A stretch of 64,000 bases of DNA from Candidatus Nanopelagicales bacterium. GTDB lineage: Bacteria; Actinomycetota; Actinomycetes; S36-B12. The position numbers were made by a program, and so were the translations under genes. A model generated the notes under the pieces. The model was not told where the DNA came from. It did not search any database and saw only the letters and a list, made by a program, of their open reading frames with translations. The stretch is from positions 28,199 to 92,198 of the forward strand of contig JABAYF010000001.1 in the NCBI GenBank assembly GCA_018609125.1, given 5' to 3'. Shown here piece after piece: positions 36,280 through 46,502 of this stretch (position 1 is its first letter; each line of letters begins with the position of its first letter).

Positions 36280-39200
36280 CTAGGCCGATTCGCGCTCCCG
36301 TAGTCGCTGGCCCACGACCTGGGAAACACCATCACCGCGCATGGACACACCGTAGAGAGCATCTGCGATCTCCATGGTGCGTTTTTGGTGAGTGATGACG
36401 ATCAGCTGCGATGTGTCGCGCAACTCGTTGATCGCATCGATCAGCCGGCCAAGGTTGACATCGTCGAGGGCTGCTTCGACCTCGTCTAGCACATAGAACG
36501 GGCTCGGCCGCGCCTTGAATAGTGCTATCAAGAAGGCAACGGCGGTGAGTGAGCGTTCGCCGCCGGACAGCAGTGAGAGGCGCTTTACCTTTTTGCCTGG
36601 CGGGCGTGCCTCTACCTCGATGCCCGTGGTGAGCATGTTGTCAGGGTCGGTCAGGATCAGTCGGCCTTCGCCGCCGGGGAATAGCCGCCCAAATACTTCG
36701 GAGAAGTGCCCGGCAGTGTCGTGGTAGGCCTCGGTAAAGACCTGTTCGATTCGCTCGTCCACATCCTTCACGATGGCCATCAGGTCAGCTCTCGACCGCC
36801 TGAGGTCTTCAACCTGCTCGGTGAGGAAGAGTAGGCGCTCCTCCAAAGCGGCGTACTCCTCCAGGGCAAGCGGGTTTACCCGGCCAAGCAATGCTAACCC
36901 TCGTTCGGCAGTTTTCAACCTGGCCAGTTGTTCTGCGCGTACGTACGGATAGGGCTGGCGTGGGACTTCTGGTTCTTCGTCGCCCGGGGCCAGCGGCGTG
37001 GGTGGCACCATCTGCTCGGGTCCGTACTCGGCCACCAATTCGTGCGGTTCCAGCCCGAAATCGTCGACGCAGCGCAGATGCAGCTGCTCAATGCGCAAGC
37101 GTTGTTCGGTGCGCGCTACCTCATCGCGGTGGACCGAGTCGGTAAGGCGATCAAGTTCACTGACCAATTCCCGCAGGGATTGGCGTAGAGCCAGGAGTTC
37201 GCTATCGCGCTCACTGTGGTTGCGTTCACGTTGCCCGCGCTCAACTTCAGCCCCCCGCAACGACTCATCAAGATGGGCCAGAGCGATCTCGACACCGGCC
37301 AACACGTCAGTGGCCACTTCCGCTTCGCGCCTGCGCTGTTCACGACGCTCGGCGGCACGCTGGCGGGCTGAACGTTCAGCCCGGGCTGCCCTTTCCAGCG
37401 ATTCTGCCTGCGCGGCTAGCGCCTGAATACGCTCTTCTCCTGTGCGCACGGCAAGACGCGATTCCATTTCCTGCTGCCGTACCTGTTCAGCCACAGTGGA
37501 TAATTCATGCTGGTGGTCTTCTAACTCCACCACGCGTTCGTCAGCAACCGCGCGCAACTGCTCCTGCAATTCGCGCAGGGTGGTCTCATCTGCCGCCCGC
37601 GCTTGTTCAGCCGAGTGCGCAGACACACCCAGGCGCTCAGCTTCGGCGATTGCCGAACGAGCCTGCTGCCCCCAGTGACCTAACTGTTCGGCCACTGCGG
37701 CTAAGCGAGCATCGGAATCATGCAGGCGAGCCAGCGCTGTCTGGGCTTGCTGTTCGGTGTCTTCCTGTTCTTTCTGGGCAACGCTGAGTGCAAAGCGCGT
37801 GCGTTCCAAGGTGTGATTCACCTCGGCCAAGGAATGCTGAGCCTCATCGATAGCCGCCTGAATCTCCAGCAGTGTCGGGCCGCTCCCACTACCGCCGGTG
37901 GCAATCTGCCCGCCCAGCAAGTCGCCATCTTCCGTGACAACGACCAGGTTGGGGTTTATGGCTAAAACCTGTTGCGCTGCGCCGAGGTCGGCAACGATGA
38001 CGGTATTGAACCAGACATGCTGCAAACCGGTCAGGACTTCGGCAGGTCCGCTCACCAACTCCTGAACCCACCGCGAACCCGCAGGGGCAGCCCCGTGGGG
38101 GGTTGCGGCCGCCTTCGGGGAACTCACCACCAGCGTGGCTCGACCAACCTCGCGTGAACGCAGCAGAATTAAACTGTCCAGGGCCGATTGAACATCGCGC
38201 ACGACGACGGCTTCAGCCAGGGGTCCCAGCACCGCAGCAACGGCTCGTTCAGCCCCGACGGTGACACGAACGAGGGAACTCACCGTGCCCAGGACCCCAA
38301 GTTGTTCGCCCTGGGCCAGCACAGTGTCGGCACCGTCACCGTGAGACTGGCTCATGCTCAGGGCGTCCACCCGCGCTTGCAATGCGGCTCGCTGACGCTG
38401 TGACTCGCGTTCTTGTTCACGCAGGCTTTCCACGCGGACATCGATATCGGCGAGTTCGCGTTGAATAACCTCATACTGCGTGTCGAGGCCAAGCTCTCCC
38501 TCATCTAGCCCAGCAACCTGAGATTCCAGGGTTTGGAACTCCACCTGCGCCTGACGACCTCGTTCAACGGCATCGTCTCGTTGGACCGATAGCCGCTCCA
38601 ATTCATTGGTCCGCGCCTCAAGTCGGGATTGAGCGGCACCTACTTGACCACCGAGTCGAGCCAAGGATTCTCGTCGATCTGCTGCTGCCCTTGCTTCGCC
38701 GGCCACTCGGCGGCCCTCGGCAGCCAAGGCATCCTCTGCGCCTTGTCGGGCACTTATTGCACTGGCAAGGGCACCGCGATCAGCATCAACACGTTCCCTC
38801 CAGTGAAACTCCTCCGCCCGCACCTGCTTCGCCTGCGCGTCAAGCTCGTCTGGATCGGGTCCGGAGTCTGCATCGTCTTCGGTGTTGCGGCGCATGCGAT
38901 CCGTTGCCAGGGATGCGCTGCCCAGCAAACGTTCGCGAACAGCCGAAAGTTGAAACCAACTTTGCTGTGCCCGGGCCAGCAGCGGTGCCTCCTCTTGCCC
39001 GAGTCGCGCAAGTTCGTTTTCGCGCTCGGTGAGTCGAGCCACATCGGACTCAACGACGGCCCTACGCGCCCGCAAGGCAGTTTCGTCGGCGACCTCGGCT
39101 TGCAGTGTCGTTTCTAAGCCATGCAATTCATCAGCCATCAGGCGAATTGCCGCATCGCGGGCGTCAGCCTGAATGACCGTTGCACGACGAGCCACTTCGG

Positions 39201-39825
39201 CCTGCTTGCCCAGCGGCTTCAACTGTCGGCGTAGCTCGGTGACAAGGTCGGTGACGCGGGTGAGATTACCCTCCATCGCATCAAGTTTTCGCAACGCTTT
39301 TTCCTTGCGCTTGCGATGCTTCAAAACCCCGGCTGCTTCTTCAATAAAACCCCGCCGGTCATCAGCGGTGGCATGCAAGATCGCATCCAGTTGACCCTGG
39401 CCCACGATCACATGCATCTCGCGACCGATACCAGAATCGCTCAGCAGTTCTTGGACATCCAGCAAGCGACACGATTGGCCATTGATCGCGTACTCTGACC
39501 CGCCATTGCGGAACAGAGTGCGCGAAATGGTGACCTCGGTGAACTCGATCGGAAGTGCCCCGTCGGTGTTGTCAATGGTGAGGGAAACTTCAGCTCGTCC
39601 CAGGGGCGCGCGCCCTGAAGTACCGGCAAAAATGACATCGGTCATGTGCCCACCACGCAATGACTTCGCCCCCTGTTCGCCCATCACCCAGGCGAGGCCG
39701 TCTACTACGTTGGATTTACCAGATCCGTTGGGACCGACCACGGCGGTAACGCCAGGTTCGAAAGCGAAAGTCGTCGCCGAGGCGAAGGACTTAAAGCCCT
39801 TCAGGGTCAGACTCTTCAGATGCAC
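36280..39825 (-). CDS. smc: Chromosome segregation ATPase SMC
   Basis: SMC condenses and aligns sister chromosomes with ScpA and ScpB. The 1181-aa protein has the N-terminal ATPase half (GPNGSGKSN at 31-39), long coiled coils, and a hinge in the middle (about residues 500-640, GTVSSLVRV to VVVTEDGDLLGG). The C-terminal half has LSGGERSL and VLDEVEAALDDVN. It lies upstream of ftsY and 55 nt downstream of mutM, the standard rnc-mutM-smc-ftsY order. Confidence 0.97.
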   Translation of the reverse strand: MHLKSLTLKGFKSFASATTFAFEPGVTAVVGPNGSGKSNVVDGLAWVMGEQGAKSLRGGHMTDVIFAGTSGRAPLGRAEVSLTIDNTDGALPIEFTEVTISRTLFRNGGSEYAINGQSCRLLDVQELLSDSGIGREMHVIVGQGQLDAILHATADDRRGFIEEAAGVLKHRKRKEKALRKLDAMEGNLTRVTDLVTELRRQLKPLGKQAEVARRATVIQADARDAAIRLMADELHGLETTLQAEVADETALRARRAVVESDVARLTERENELARLGQEEAPLLARAQQSWFQLSAVRERLLGSASLATDRMRRNTEDDADSGPDPDELDAQAKQVRAEEFHWRERVDADRGALASAISARQGAEDALAAEGRRVAGEARAAADRRESLARLGGQVGAAQSRLEARTNELERLSVQRDDAVERGRQAQVEFQTLESQVAGLDEGELGLDTQYEVIQRELADIDVRVESLREQERESQRQRAALQARVDALSMSQSHGDGADTVLAQGEQLGVLGTVSSLVRVTVGAERAVAAVLGPLAEAVVVRDVQSALDSLILLRSREVGRATLVVSSPKAAATPHGAAPAGSRWVQELVSGPAEVLTGLQHVWFNTVIVADLGAAQQVLAINPNLVVVTEDGDLLGGQIATGGSGSGPTLLEIQAAIDEAQHSLAEVNHTLERTRFALSVAQKEQEDTEQQAQTALARLHDSDARLAAVAEQLGHWGQQARSAIAEAERLGVSAHSAEQARAADETTLRELQEQLRAVADERVVELEDHQHELSTVAEQVRQQEMESRLAVRTGEERIQALAAQAESLERAARAERSARQRAAERREQRRREAEVATDVLAGVEIALAHLDESLRGAEVERGQRERNHSERDSELLALRQSLRELVSELDRLTDSVHRDEVARTEQRLRIEQLHLRCVDDFGLEPHELVAEYGPEQMVPPTPLAPGDEEPEVPRQPYPYVRAEQLARLKTAERGLALLGRVNPLALEEYAALEERLLFLTEQVEDLRRSRADLMAIVKDVDERIEQVFTEAYHDTAGHFSEVFGRLFPGGEGRLILTDPDNMLTTGIEVEARPPGKKVKRLSLLSGGERSLTAVAFLIALFKARPSPFYVLDEVEAALDDVNLGRLIDAINELRDTSQLIVITHQKRTMEIADALYGVSMRGDGVSQVVGQRLRERESA

Positions 39826-39880
39826 GACAGCACCCTACCGGGGGGCCGGTGACAACACTGAATCGTGGGGTGATCGGGAA

Positions 39881-40765
39881 TTAGCCGATGGATCTGGGTC
39901 TTCGCTGACATGTTGGACATCGAAAGGAAGACCGGTTCATGAAGGCTTCTCGAACAATCAGGGCACCGCATCGTGAGCACGGCTCGCCGCTGCGCCCGTA
40001 GGCATCAAGGGATCGATCAAAATACCCGCTTTGGCCGTTGACGTTGACATAGAGCGCATCGAAGGACGTTCCGCCCTCATCCAGAGCGGCTGACATAACG
40101 TCTCGGACATGGGTGAGCAACTCCTGGACGTCACCTTTTCTTAGGGCCGCACACGACCGCTCATAGTGAACCGCTGAACGCCATAGCGCTTCATCCGCGT
40201 AAATGTTTCCGATGCCAGAAATCAACGCCTGATCCAGCAGCGCTCGCTTGATCCCGCTGTGACGTCGACGCAGGGACCGAGAAAAGGCATCATCGTCGAA
40301 TCTGGGATCGAGGGGGTCGCGGGCGATGTGGGCTATTGACGCGGGTAGATGCTCGTCATCGGCGGAGGTCGCAGCCACGAGATCGTCCACATAGAGTCCG
40401 CCGAACGTACGTTGATCGATGAACCACAGGTCTTGGTCACCAGCAAGAGCCAAGTGGACACGGGCGTGAACGTGCTGAGCTGCCTGAGCCGATCGCAGAA
40501 GCAACTGACCACTCATGCCCAGGTGCATCACCAGCGCGCGATACGAACGGTGTGGTTCGGGTGAGATGACCGCCCACAGGTACTTACCCCGCCGGCTGAC
40601 GGTGTGAAACCGCGCGCCCGAAATTTCAGTGGAAAAGGCGCGAGGGCCACCGATCTGGCGCCGAATGGCACGCGGATGCAAAACGGAGACTGCCTGAACC
40701 GTGTCACCGGGGAGGTGAGACACCAACCCTCGCCGTACTACTTCGACCTCGGGTAACTCAGGCAT
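39881..40765 (-). CDS. mutM: Formamidopyrimidine-DNA glycosylase MutM (Fpg)
   Basis: This glycosylase/AP-lyase removes 8-oxoguanine. The mature N-terminal Pro and Glu are present in [13 protein letters not shown]; the DNA-contact Lys is in RRGKYLWAV. The C-terminal zinc finger has four cysteines (CSRCG...CPTCQ). ATG at 40765 overlaps the end of rnc by 8 nt and gives 294 aa; a longer reading would put 79 unrelated residues before the essential Pro, so it is excluded. Confidence 0.96.
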   Translation of the reverse strand: MPELPEVEVVRRGLVSHLPGDTVQAVSVLHPRAIRRQIGGPRAFSTEISGARFHTVSRRGKYLWAVISPEPHRSYRALVMHLGMSGQLLLRSAQAAQHVHARVHLALAGDQDLWFIDQRTFGGLYVDDLVAATSADDEHLPASIAHIARDPLDPRFDDDAFSRSLRRRHSGIKRALLDQALISGIGNIYADEALWRSAVHYERSCAALRKGDVQELLTHVRDVMSAALDEGGTSFDALYVNVNGQSGYFDRSLDAYGRSGEPCSRCGALIVREAFMNRSSFRCPTCQRRPRSIG

Positions 40766-41459
40766 CAGTGTGCAGTGCTGCATAGGTCGCCTCGGCGGCG
40801 TTTTGCTCAGCCTCCTTTTTCGTGCTGCCGGCACCGGTGCCATAGGTGTTTCCGCTGAGAATGACCGAGGCAATGAAAGCCTTATCGTGGTCGGGACCGG
40901 AGTCTTCGACGGCGTACTCCGGTACACCAAGCCCCATGGTCGCGGTGAGCTCCTGTAGCGATGTCTTCCAGTCAAGTCCCGCACCGCGATCCGCAGCAGC
41001 ATCGAGCAGGGGTTGGAAAAGACGATGAACCACCTCGGTGGCGGCGATCAGACCGTGCTGGCAGTAGACCGCACCGAGGAGAGCCTCAACGGTGTCGGCC
41101 AGGATGGAGGGCTTATTACGGCCGCCGGTGGTCTCCTCCCCCCGGCCCAGCAGGAGTGCCTGGCCCAGGTCCAAGTCACGGGCGACCTGCGCTAATGCAC
41201 GGGAATTGACCACCGACGCACGCATTTTCGCCAACGTGCCCTCGTTGACATCGGGATGGGTTGCGTAGAGCGCATCGGTCACGATCAGCCCCAGAACAGC
41301 ATCACCGAGAAATTCCAGCCGCTCGTTATCGGGCGACCCACCGTTTTCATACGCGTAGGACCGATGCGTTAATGCGTGATCAAGTTCGACGGCGTCAAGG
41401 TCGATACCCAAACCCATCAGCACATGGTTACAGGCAGCCACACGGTCAGCCTCGATCAT
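40758..41459 (-). CDS. rnc: Ribonuclease III
   Basis: RNase III cuts double-stranded RNA in rRNA processing. The 233-aa protein has the signature [14 protein letters not shown], the second acidic site in [11 protein letters not shown], and a C-terminal dsRNA-binding domain ([14 protein letters not shown] to KKEAEQNAA). ATG at 41459 has GGGGAGG 7 nt upstream and removes 16 residues of a longer reading. It overlaps the carrier-like gene by 14 nt. Confidence 0.96.
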   Translation of the reverse strand: MIEADRVAACNHVLMGLGIDLDAVELDHALTHRSYAYENGGSPDNERLEFLGDAVLGLIVTDALYATHPDVNEGTLAKMRASVVNSRALAQVARDLDLGQALLLGRGEETTGGRNKPSILADTVEALLGAVYCQHGLIAATEVVHRLFQPLLDAAADRGAGLDWKTSLQELTATMGLGVPEYAVEDSGPDHDKAFIASVILSGNTYGTGAGSTKKEAEQNAAEATYAALHTDA

Positions 41460-41688
41460 GACGTGCCCTCCCCGCCAGCGCGGCGATCGTCGCGCTGTTA
41501 GCGACATCGTCCTCTGTTAAGACATATTCCGCAGCAGCCGCATTGGCGCAGATAAGGAGGGCAGCGAGATCATCGATACCCAAATCCGCCAGCGGGGTGT
41601 CGTCTCGTAGGGACTGAGCGCCCCCGGGCCAGTCAACAGCACGCGCAATCGCCAATCGAACCGCGGCTGCGGCTGCGTTGTAGGCCAC
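41446..41688 (-). CDS. Acyl-carrier-protein-like small protein lacking the phosphopantetheine serine
   Basis: This 80-aa protein aligns by eye with the four-helix ACP fold: a first helix, then [17 protein letters not shown], then a short acidic [17 protein letters not shown] end. In true ACP the motif is DSL, with Ser carrying phosphopantetheine. Here the position is Asp (DDL, codon GAT), so no 4'-phosphopantetheine can be attached. It lies between rpmF and rnc, the location where acpP is often found in other bacteria. GTG start without a strong ribosome site, 13 nt after rpmF. The homology is inferred from pattern and place, not from a database search. Confidence 0.62.
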   Translation of the reverse strand: MAYNAAAAAVRLAIARAVDWPGGAQSLRDDTPLADLGIDDLAALLICANAAAAEYVLTEDDVANSATIAALAGRARHDRG

Positions 41689-41701
41689 GCCGAAACGTCA
41701 A

Positions 41702-41875
41702 CTAGACGTCGAGAACGCGCCGCTTCGCGTACGTGCCGCAGGTCGGGCACGCCACGTGAGGCAATTTGGGTTCACGACAGCGAGCGCACAGCGTCAACGT
41801 GGGTGCGGTGGCCTTCCACTGCGACCGGCGGTGCCGGGTATTGGAGCGGGAGGTCTTGCGCTTGGGGACAGCCAT
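41702..41875 (-). CDS. rpmF: 50S ribosomal protein L32
   Basis: This 57-aa protein begins [20 protein letters not shown] and has a zinc ribbon with four cysteines (CARC and CPTC), so it is the zinc-dependent form. ATG at 41875 has AAGGA about 10 nt upstream; an earlier start would add 16 residues. It follows the DUF177 gene by 100 nt, the usual partner order. Confidence 0.95.
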   Translation of the reverse strand: MAVPKRKTSRSNTRHRRSQWKATAPTLTLCARCREPKLPHVACPTCGTYAKRRVLDV

Positions 41876-41975
41876 CGTTACCGGTCCTTCATCTCGTATC
41901 GTGTCATTTTCGGTGCTGCTCACTAGGCTAACTCAGCTGAGCAGGTCCTCAGGTGCGCAGATGTTACCCGCGATC

Positions 41976-42581
41976 TTAGGCTGAGGGCTTTTCGGCGGCG
42001 TCGCCAGTCTCTTGTTGACCCAATGATGCGGCCAGCGGCCCCAGGACAGCCCACCGGGGATCATTCGTCTCGTGGCGATGATCGGGCTCATCATCCAGGC
42101 GCACACCGCAGGTGGGACACAGACCGAGACAATTAGGAGAACACAGCGGGCGGATCGGCAGAGCCAACACAACCGCGTCGCGCAAAGGCTCCTCTAGGTC
42201 CACAAAATCGTCTTTCACGAACAGTGATCGTTCTTCGCCTTCGTCTTCTTGCTCAGGCTCCGCCGCTGCCATGCCACGAGCGTTCAGTGGCTGGTAGCGA
42301 TAAAGCTCGATGAATTCCATTTCATCGTCATAACTCACCGGGTCCAAACATCGCGCACAATCGCAGGCCACTTCAACGCAGACCGAGGCACGCACGAGGA
42401 TGCCCTCATCCACTGATTCCAGTCGAAGCTGCACATCCATGTCGCTGCCTACAGGCACCCGAGCCAGACCCACACCGAGATCGACCGGTGCCGGGATCAC
42501 TCGGTGCAGTTCCACCATGGATCCCGCGCGTCGCCCAAGATCGCGAGCGTCAATCACCAGCGGGTTTTGCGGCGCTGCCAT
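41976..42581 (-). CDS. yceD: DUF177 / YceD-family protein
   Basis: This 201-aa protein is of the family found next to rpmF in nearly all bacteria and linked to 23S rRNA or L32 maturation. It carries CDCARCLDPV (about residues 73-82), the DDFVDLEEPLRDAVVLALP region, and a late LCSPNCLGLCPTCG cysteine cluster. The acidic C-terminal tail is poorly conserved. Start uncertain: ATG at 42581, or GTG at 42587. Confidence 0.87.
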   Translation of the reverse strand: MAAPQNPLVIDARDLGRRAGSMVELHRVIPAPVDLGVGLARVPVGSDMDVQLRLESVDEGILVRASVCVEVACDCARCLDPVSYDDEMEFIELYRYQPLNARGMAAAEPEQEDEGEERSLFVKDDFVDLEEPLRDAVVLALPIRPLCSPNCLGLCPTCGVRLDDEPDHRHETNDPRWAVLGPLAASLGQQETGDAAEKPSA

Positions 42582-42623
42582 GGTCACGACAGAGGAGAAT
42601 ACGCCACGATGCTCAGGCCGGGT

Positions 42624-43109
42624 CTACTCCGGTAGAGGTTCATCTCCACCGCTGAAATCATCGAGGGCGTCGCCACGGATCTTGTCGCGGCCGCGCTCCA
42701 CGACGCTGAGGGTCTTATTCAGCACGATTTCGAAATTGGCAAGTTTTCCATCGATGTAGTCATCGGTCTCGCGGCGCATCCGTTCGGCCTCGGCGATCGT
42801 TTCTGCCCTAATAGCCTCAGCTTCAGCCACGGCAACGAGATAAACCTCGTGCGTGGACAACATACGCTGCTGCTCTTCACGCGCCTGTGCGAGGAGACGT
42901 TCAGACTCTCGCCGCCCGTCCTCAACCACCGCGGTGCGTTCAGAGAGGAGGTGATCGGCCTGACCAATCGATTCTGGCAACTGCTCGTGGATATCCTCGA
43001 TCAGATCCAATACCTGAGCTCGATTGACCATGCAGGACGCCGAAAGCGGAACCGCCTTTGCATCCTCAATAAGTTGGGCGAGCTCTTCGAGTTTTTCGTC
43101 GACGTCCAT
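42624..43109 (-). CDS. sepIVA: DivIVA-like coiled-coil cell division protein, SepIVA-like
   Basis: This 161-aa, strongly helical and acidic protein starts MDVDEKLEELAQLIEDAKAV and continues as coiled coil (about residues 55-140, LLAQAREEQQRML, EAEAIRAETIAEAERMRRET). Its position beside coaD and upstream of the DUF177-rnc-mutM block matches the mycobacterial gene Rv2927c, named SepIVA, a septum-associated DivIVA-like protein. ATG at 43109 has GAGGGAG a few bases upstream. The functional name rests on context and helical character. Confidence 0.75.
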   Translation of the reverse strand: MDVDEKLEELAQLIEDAKAVPLSASCMVNRAQVLDLIEDIHEQLPESIGQADHLLSERTAVVEDGRRESERLLAQAREEQQRMLSTHEVYLVAVAEAEAIRAETIAEAERMRRETDDYIDGKLANFEIVLNKTLSVVERGRDKIRGDALDDFSGGDEPLPE

Positions 43110-43122
43110 CGAACTCCCTCGC

Positions 43123-43611
43123 TTAGGCCGAGCGATTCTGGGCCAGTTTGTCCTGCAATCTTCCCAGAACCGTATGCGGAAGTAACCCTTCAACACTCCC
43201 ACCGTAGGCCGCAACCTCTTTCACCAGGCTCGACGAAAGGTAGCTGTAGAGAGGGTTGGTGGAGACGAAGAGGGTTTCCACTCCAGCGAGGCGATAATTC
43301 ATCTGGGCCATTTGCAATTCGTAATCGAAATCGCTGACAGCGCGCAGACCCTTCACGATGGCCTGGACGTCGTGGGTTTGGCAGTAGTCAACGAGGAGCC
43401 CGTGAAACGCATCGACCTCAACGTTGCCCAGGGGCGCGACAACCTCCTTGAGCATCTCAATACGCTCGTCGACAGTAAATAAACTTGACTTGGTCTTGTT
43501 GATCAAGACCGCCACGATGACTCGATCTGCCACCGCTGCAGCGCGTGCGAAAACGTCAATGTGTCCGTTGGTCACCGGGTCGAAAGAGCCCGGGCAAACT
43601 GCTGTCCGCAT
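43123..43611 (-). CDS. coaD: Phosphopantetheine adenylyltransferase
   Basis: This 162-aa enzyme makes dephospho-CoA in coenzyme A synthesis. The nucleotidyl-transferase motifs are CPGSFDPVTNGH at the N-terminus and FVSTNPLYSYLSSSLVKEV toward the end, with IVKGLRAVSDFDYELQMA in the middle. It follows rsmD by 30 nt; rsmD-coaD pairs are very common. Confidence 0.96.
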   Translation of the reverse strand: MRTAVCPGSFDPVTNGHIDVFARAAAVADRVIVAVLINKTKSSLFTVDERIEMLKEVVAPLGNVEVDAFHGLLVDYCQTHDVQAIVKGLRAVSDFDYELQMAQMNYRLAGVETLFVSTNPLYSYLSSSLVKEVAAYGGSVEGLLPHTVLGRLQDKLAQNRSA

Positions 43612-43641
43612 ATGGCGCGCCAGTCCCTTCGCGAGGCCGCG

Positions 43642-44271
43642 CTAGGCGGCAGTGTCGGTAAGTGATGCGAGGCGACCGTACCAAAGTGTTGTCTCGCCGT
43701 ATGTCCGTCGATCCAAGGACTCGATTCCGGCATCGTCGTCCCACGGCTGCTGCGCCTGTCGCGTTTCTCGCTCCACCACGATGAGCGCCCCGGGACGACA
43801 TAGGGCACCCGATGCCAGTCGCCGCATCAACGGGCGGATGAGGTCGGTTGCCAGAGCGTAAGGGGGGTCGGCGAACACGACATCGATATCGCCTGTCCCA
43901 GACTGGGCATGAAGCCACGCATGGACGTCTTCTGCCATCACGCGGGTGTCTTGAGGCCCGACGTGATCGAGGCCGAGATCCACAATATTTCGTTGAATCA
44001 ACGCAGCCGTTCGACGGTCCCGTTCGACAAACACTGCTGTGGCTGCCCCGCGACTGAGCGCCTCGAGTCCGAGCGCGCCAGAGCCGGCGAAGAGATCCAC
44101 TACCCGCAATCCCCGCCACGGATTATCGATGTCTGTCTCGGCATGGCCCATCAACCGGGTGGTCAGACTCGAAAACATTGCTTCACGGACCCGGTCGGTC
44201 GTCGGCCGGGTCGCGGTACCACGTGGCACGGCGATGAGACGACCCCGAGCTACGCCAGCAACAATGCGCAT
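43642..44271 (-). CDS. rsmD: 16S rRNA (guanine-966-N2)-methyltransferase RsmD
   Basis: This 209-aa SAM-dependent enzyme modifies G966 in 16S rRNA. Motifs are RIVAGVARGRLI and RPTTDRVREAMF at the N-terminus, VVDLFAGSGALGLEALSRGA (SAM site) and the catalytic NPPY-like motif as ADPPYAL. It is 2 nt downstream of recG and upstream of coaD. Confidence 0.95.
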   Translation of the reverse strand: MRIVAGVARGRLIAVPRGTATRPTTDRVREAMFSSLTTRLMGHAETDIDNPWRGLRVVDLFAGSGALGLEALSRGAATAVFVERDRRTAALIQRNIVDLGLDHVGPQDTRVMAEDVHAWLHAQSGTGDIDVVFADPPYALATDLIRPLMRRLASGALCRPGALIVVERETRQAQQPWDDDAGIESLDRRTYGETTLWYGRLASLTDTAA

Positions 44272-44273
44272 GA

Positions 44274-46502
44274 TCAGCCTTTGTGCAAGAAATCGGCGCG
44301 CTCATCACGACGCAGGTCGTCGACGATGTGGCGCAAGATCGGGTGCGACGTAAGGTCCGGGTCAGTATGGACGACCTCGTCCACGGCTTGACGGGCATCC
44401 ACAATCACATCCTCATCATCGGCCACCTCGAGCAGCCTCAGCGAAGACCGATGGCCCGATTGTGAGACTCCAAGCACATCTCCTTCACGACGATTTCGCA
44501 GGTCGAGGAGAGCCAATTCGAATCCATCCGTCGTTGCGGCAACAGCCGACAAGCGCTCCCGCGATGGAGAATCTGCCGGCGCTTTCGTAAACATCAAGCA
44601 CAGGCTCGGCGCGCTCCCTCGACCCACGCGGCCACGTAACTGATGCAACTGGGAAACACCGAAACGATCAGCGTCCATGATGATCATGACCGTGGCGGCC
44701 GGCACATCGACACCAACCTCAATGACGGTGGTAGACACGAGAACGTCAAGAGCGTCCGTCGCGGTCGAATCCAGCGCGAACCGGCGCATCACATCCCTTT
44801 TTTCATCCGCCGGCAACCGCCCGTGCAGTACACCGATCCGCAGGTCCGGCAGCAGGAAATCGATAATCTGACCAGACATTTCCACCACACTGGCCAACTC
44901 GCTCTCGGCAGCCTCCTCGGCACCGGCGGAGATACCGTCGCCGATTCGAGGACAGACAACATAAGCCTTGTTCCCTGCGGTCACCTCTTCGTGGACACGC
45001 TGCCAGGCTCGCCGCACATGGCGGGGCTGCTCACTCTCGGCTATGACGTGGGTGGAAATTGGTTGGCGACCATGTGGCAATTCATCGATGACACTGACTG
45101 ATAAATCTCCGAACGAAGTCATGGCCACCGTTCGCGGGATCGGTGTCGCCGTCATGACCAGAAGATGGGGCCGAGTGCCATCGGCAAGCGGCCTGTTCAA
45201 GGCTGCCCGCTGCTCGACACCGAACCGATGCTGTTCATCGACAACAACGAGCCCTAACTCACGAAAAACCACCGTGGGTTCCAAAAGCGCATGCGTGCCA
45301 ATCACAATGTCGGCGGGAGCGGTGCCAGCACTGCCACCGCGAATACGCTCCAGCACGTCTCGCCGCTGTGCTGCAGACATGGACCCGGTCAGCAATTCAA
45401 TACCCACCGCATTGTGCGAGCCATCAAGCATTCCGGCTCGCCCCAATGAGCCGAGCAGCGCGGTCAGCGTCGCCGCGTGCTGCTGAGCCAGAACCTCCGT
45501 CGGCGCGATCAGCGCAGCCTGCCCGCCACCTTCGATAACGGCCAGCATGGCGCGCAGGGCAACGAGTGTCTTACCGCTGCCCACATCTCCCTGCAGTAGT
45601 CGGTGCATCGGGTGAGCAGCAGCAAGATCAGCACTGATTTCGCTGCCCACGCGTTCCTGTGCAGCCGTGAGAGCGAACGGTGAGACAGCATCGAAATCCG
45701 TTAGCACACCGCGGGTAGTACCGGCCCGCGGAGTTGCAGTGAGGCTACGCCACTGGGCTCGGCGCTGCGCTAGCACCAACTGCAAAATAAAGGCCTCGTC
45801 GAACTTTAGTCGCTGTCGGGCTCGCAGGGCATCGGCCTCAGAAGGCGGTCGATGAATCCAGTCCAGGGCCTGCTCGTAGTCCATGAGATCTCGAGGAACC
45901 CGGATATTTTCGGGTAGTGGGTCGTCCACTTCGCTCAACGCATCAAGTGCCAGTCCAACCGATTGAGCGATGCGCCACACCGAGATGCGTGCCGTCGCCG
46001 GATAGATGGGCACCATCCGGTACTTGAAAATTTTCGCCTGCGCTTGGGAATCCGCATCGTCAACACCTTCAGCAAGCATGAGCCGGGTGGGGTGCGTTAA
46101 TTGGCGGGTTCGATTGAATACCGACACGGTCCCATCAAATAGGCCACGCGCACCCGACTTGAACTGATCCGCGATCCACTTGGGGCCAAAGAAAACTAGC
46201 GAAAGGAATCCGGTGCCATCGGTGACCACCACCTCGATGCGATGACCTTTGCGCTGACGCATTGGCACGGCCGAAGCGGACACCACCTCAGCGAAGACGG
46301 TGACATGCTCTCCGGCGACGAGGGATCCAAGGTCACTCATTTCGCCGCGATTTAAATAGCGGCGTGGATAGTGTGAAAGCAGGTCGCGCACAGTGTGAAT
46401 GCCGAATGACTCCATGAGTACCTTCGCCGTCTTTCCGCCGACAACGGCACCGAGAGCGTCGTCAAGGTTGACGGCATCAGGATTCTCGCGTAGTCGGCCC
46501 AC
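44274..46502 (-). CDS. recG: ATP-dependent DNA helicase RecG
   Basis: RecG remodels stalled replication forks and recombination intermediates. The 742-aa protein has an N-terminal wedge (OB) domain, Walker A LLQGDVGSGKTLVAL, DEQH box (VVDEQHRFGVEQR), TATPIPRT, and the C-terminal QLHQLRGRVGRG. GTG start directly follows the stop of the DAK2 gene (TGA-GTG), so the two are surely coupled. Confidence 0.96.
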   Translation of the reverse strand: MGRLRENPDAVNLDDALGAVVGGKTAKVLMESFGIHTVRDLLSHYPRRYLNRGEMSDLGSLVAGEHVTVFAEVVSASAVPMRQRKGHRIEVVVTDGTGFLSLVFFGPKWIADQFKSGARGLFDGTVSVFNRTRQLTHPTRLMLAEGVDDADSQAQAKIFKYRMVPIYPATARISVWRIAQSVGLALDALSEVDDPLPENIRVPRDLMDYEQALDWIHRPPSEADALRARQRLKFDEAFILQLVLAQRRAQWRSLTATPRAGTTRGVLTDFDAVSPFALTAAQERVGSEISADLAAAHPMHRLLQGDVGSGKTLVALRAMLAVIEGGGQAALIAPTEVLAQQHAATLTALLGSLGRAGMLDGSHNAVGIELLTGSMSAAQRRDVLERIRGGSAGTAPADIVIGTHALLEPTVVFRELGLVVVDEQHRFGVEQRAALNRPLADGTRPHLLVMTATPIPRTVAMTSFGDLSVSVIDELPHGRQPISTHVIAESEQPRHVRRAWQRVHEEVTAGNKAYVVCPRIGDGISAGAEEAAESELASVVEMSGQIIDFLLPDLRIGVLHGRLPADEKRDVMRRFALDSTATDALDVLVSTTVIEVGVDVPAATVMIIMDADRFGVSQLHQLRGRVGRGSAPSLCLMFTKAPADSPSRERLSAVAATTDGFELALLDLRNRREGDVLGVSQSGHRSSLRLLEVADDEDVIVDARQAVDEVVHTDPDLTSHPILRHIVDDLRRDERADFLHKG

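Noticed and set aside
36515..39498. Several short open frames opposite smc
   Set aside because: They are shadows of the long coiled-coil coding region, with no start signals.
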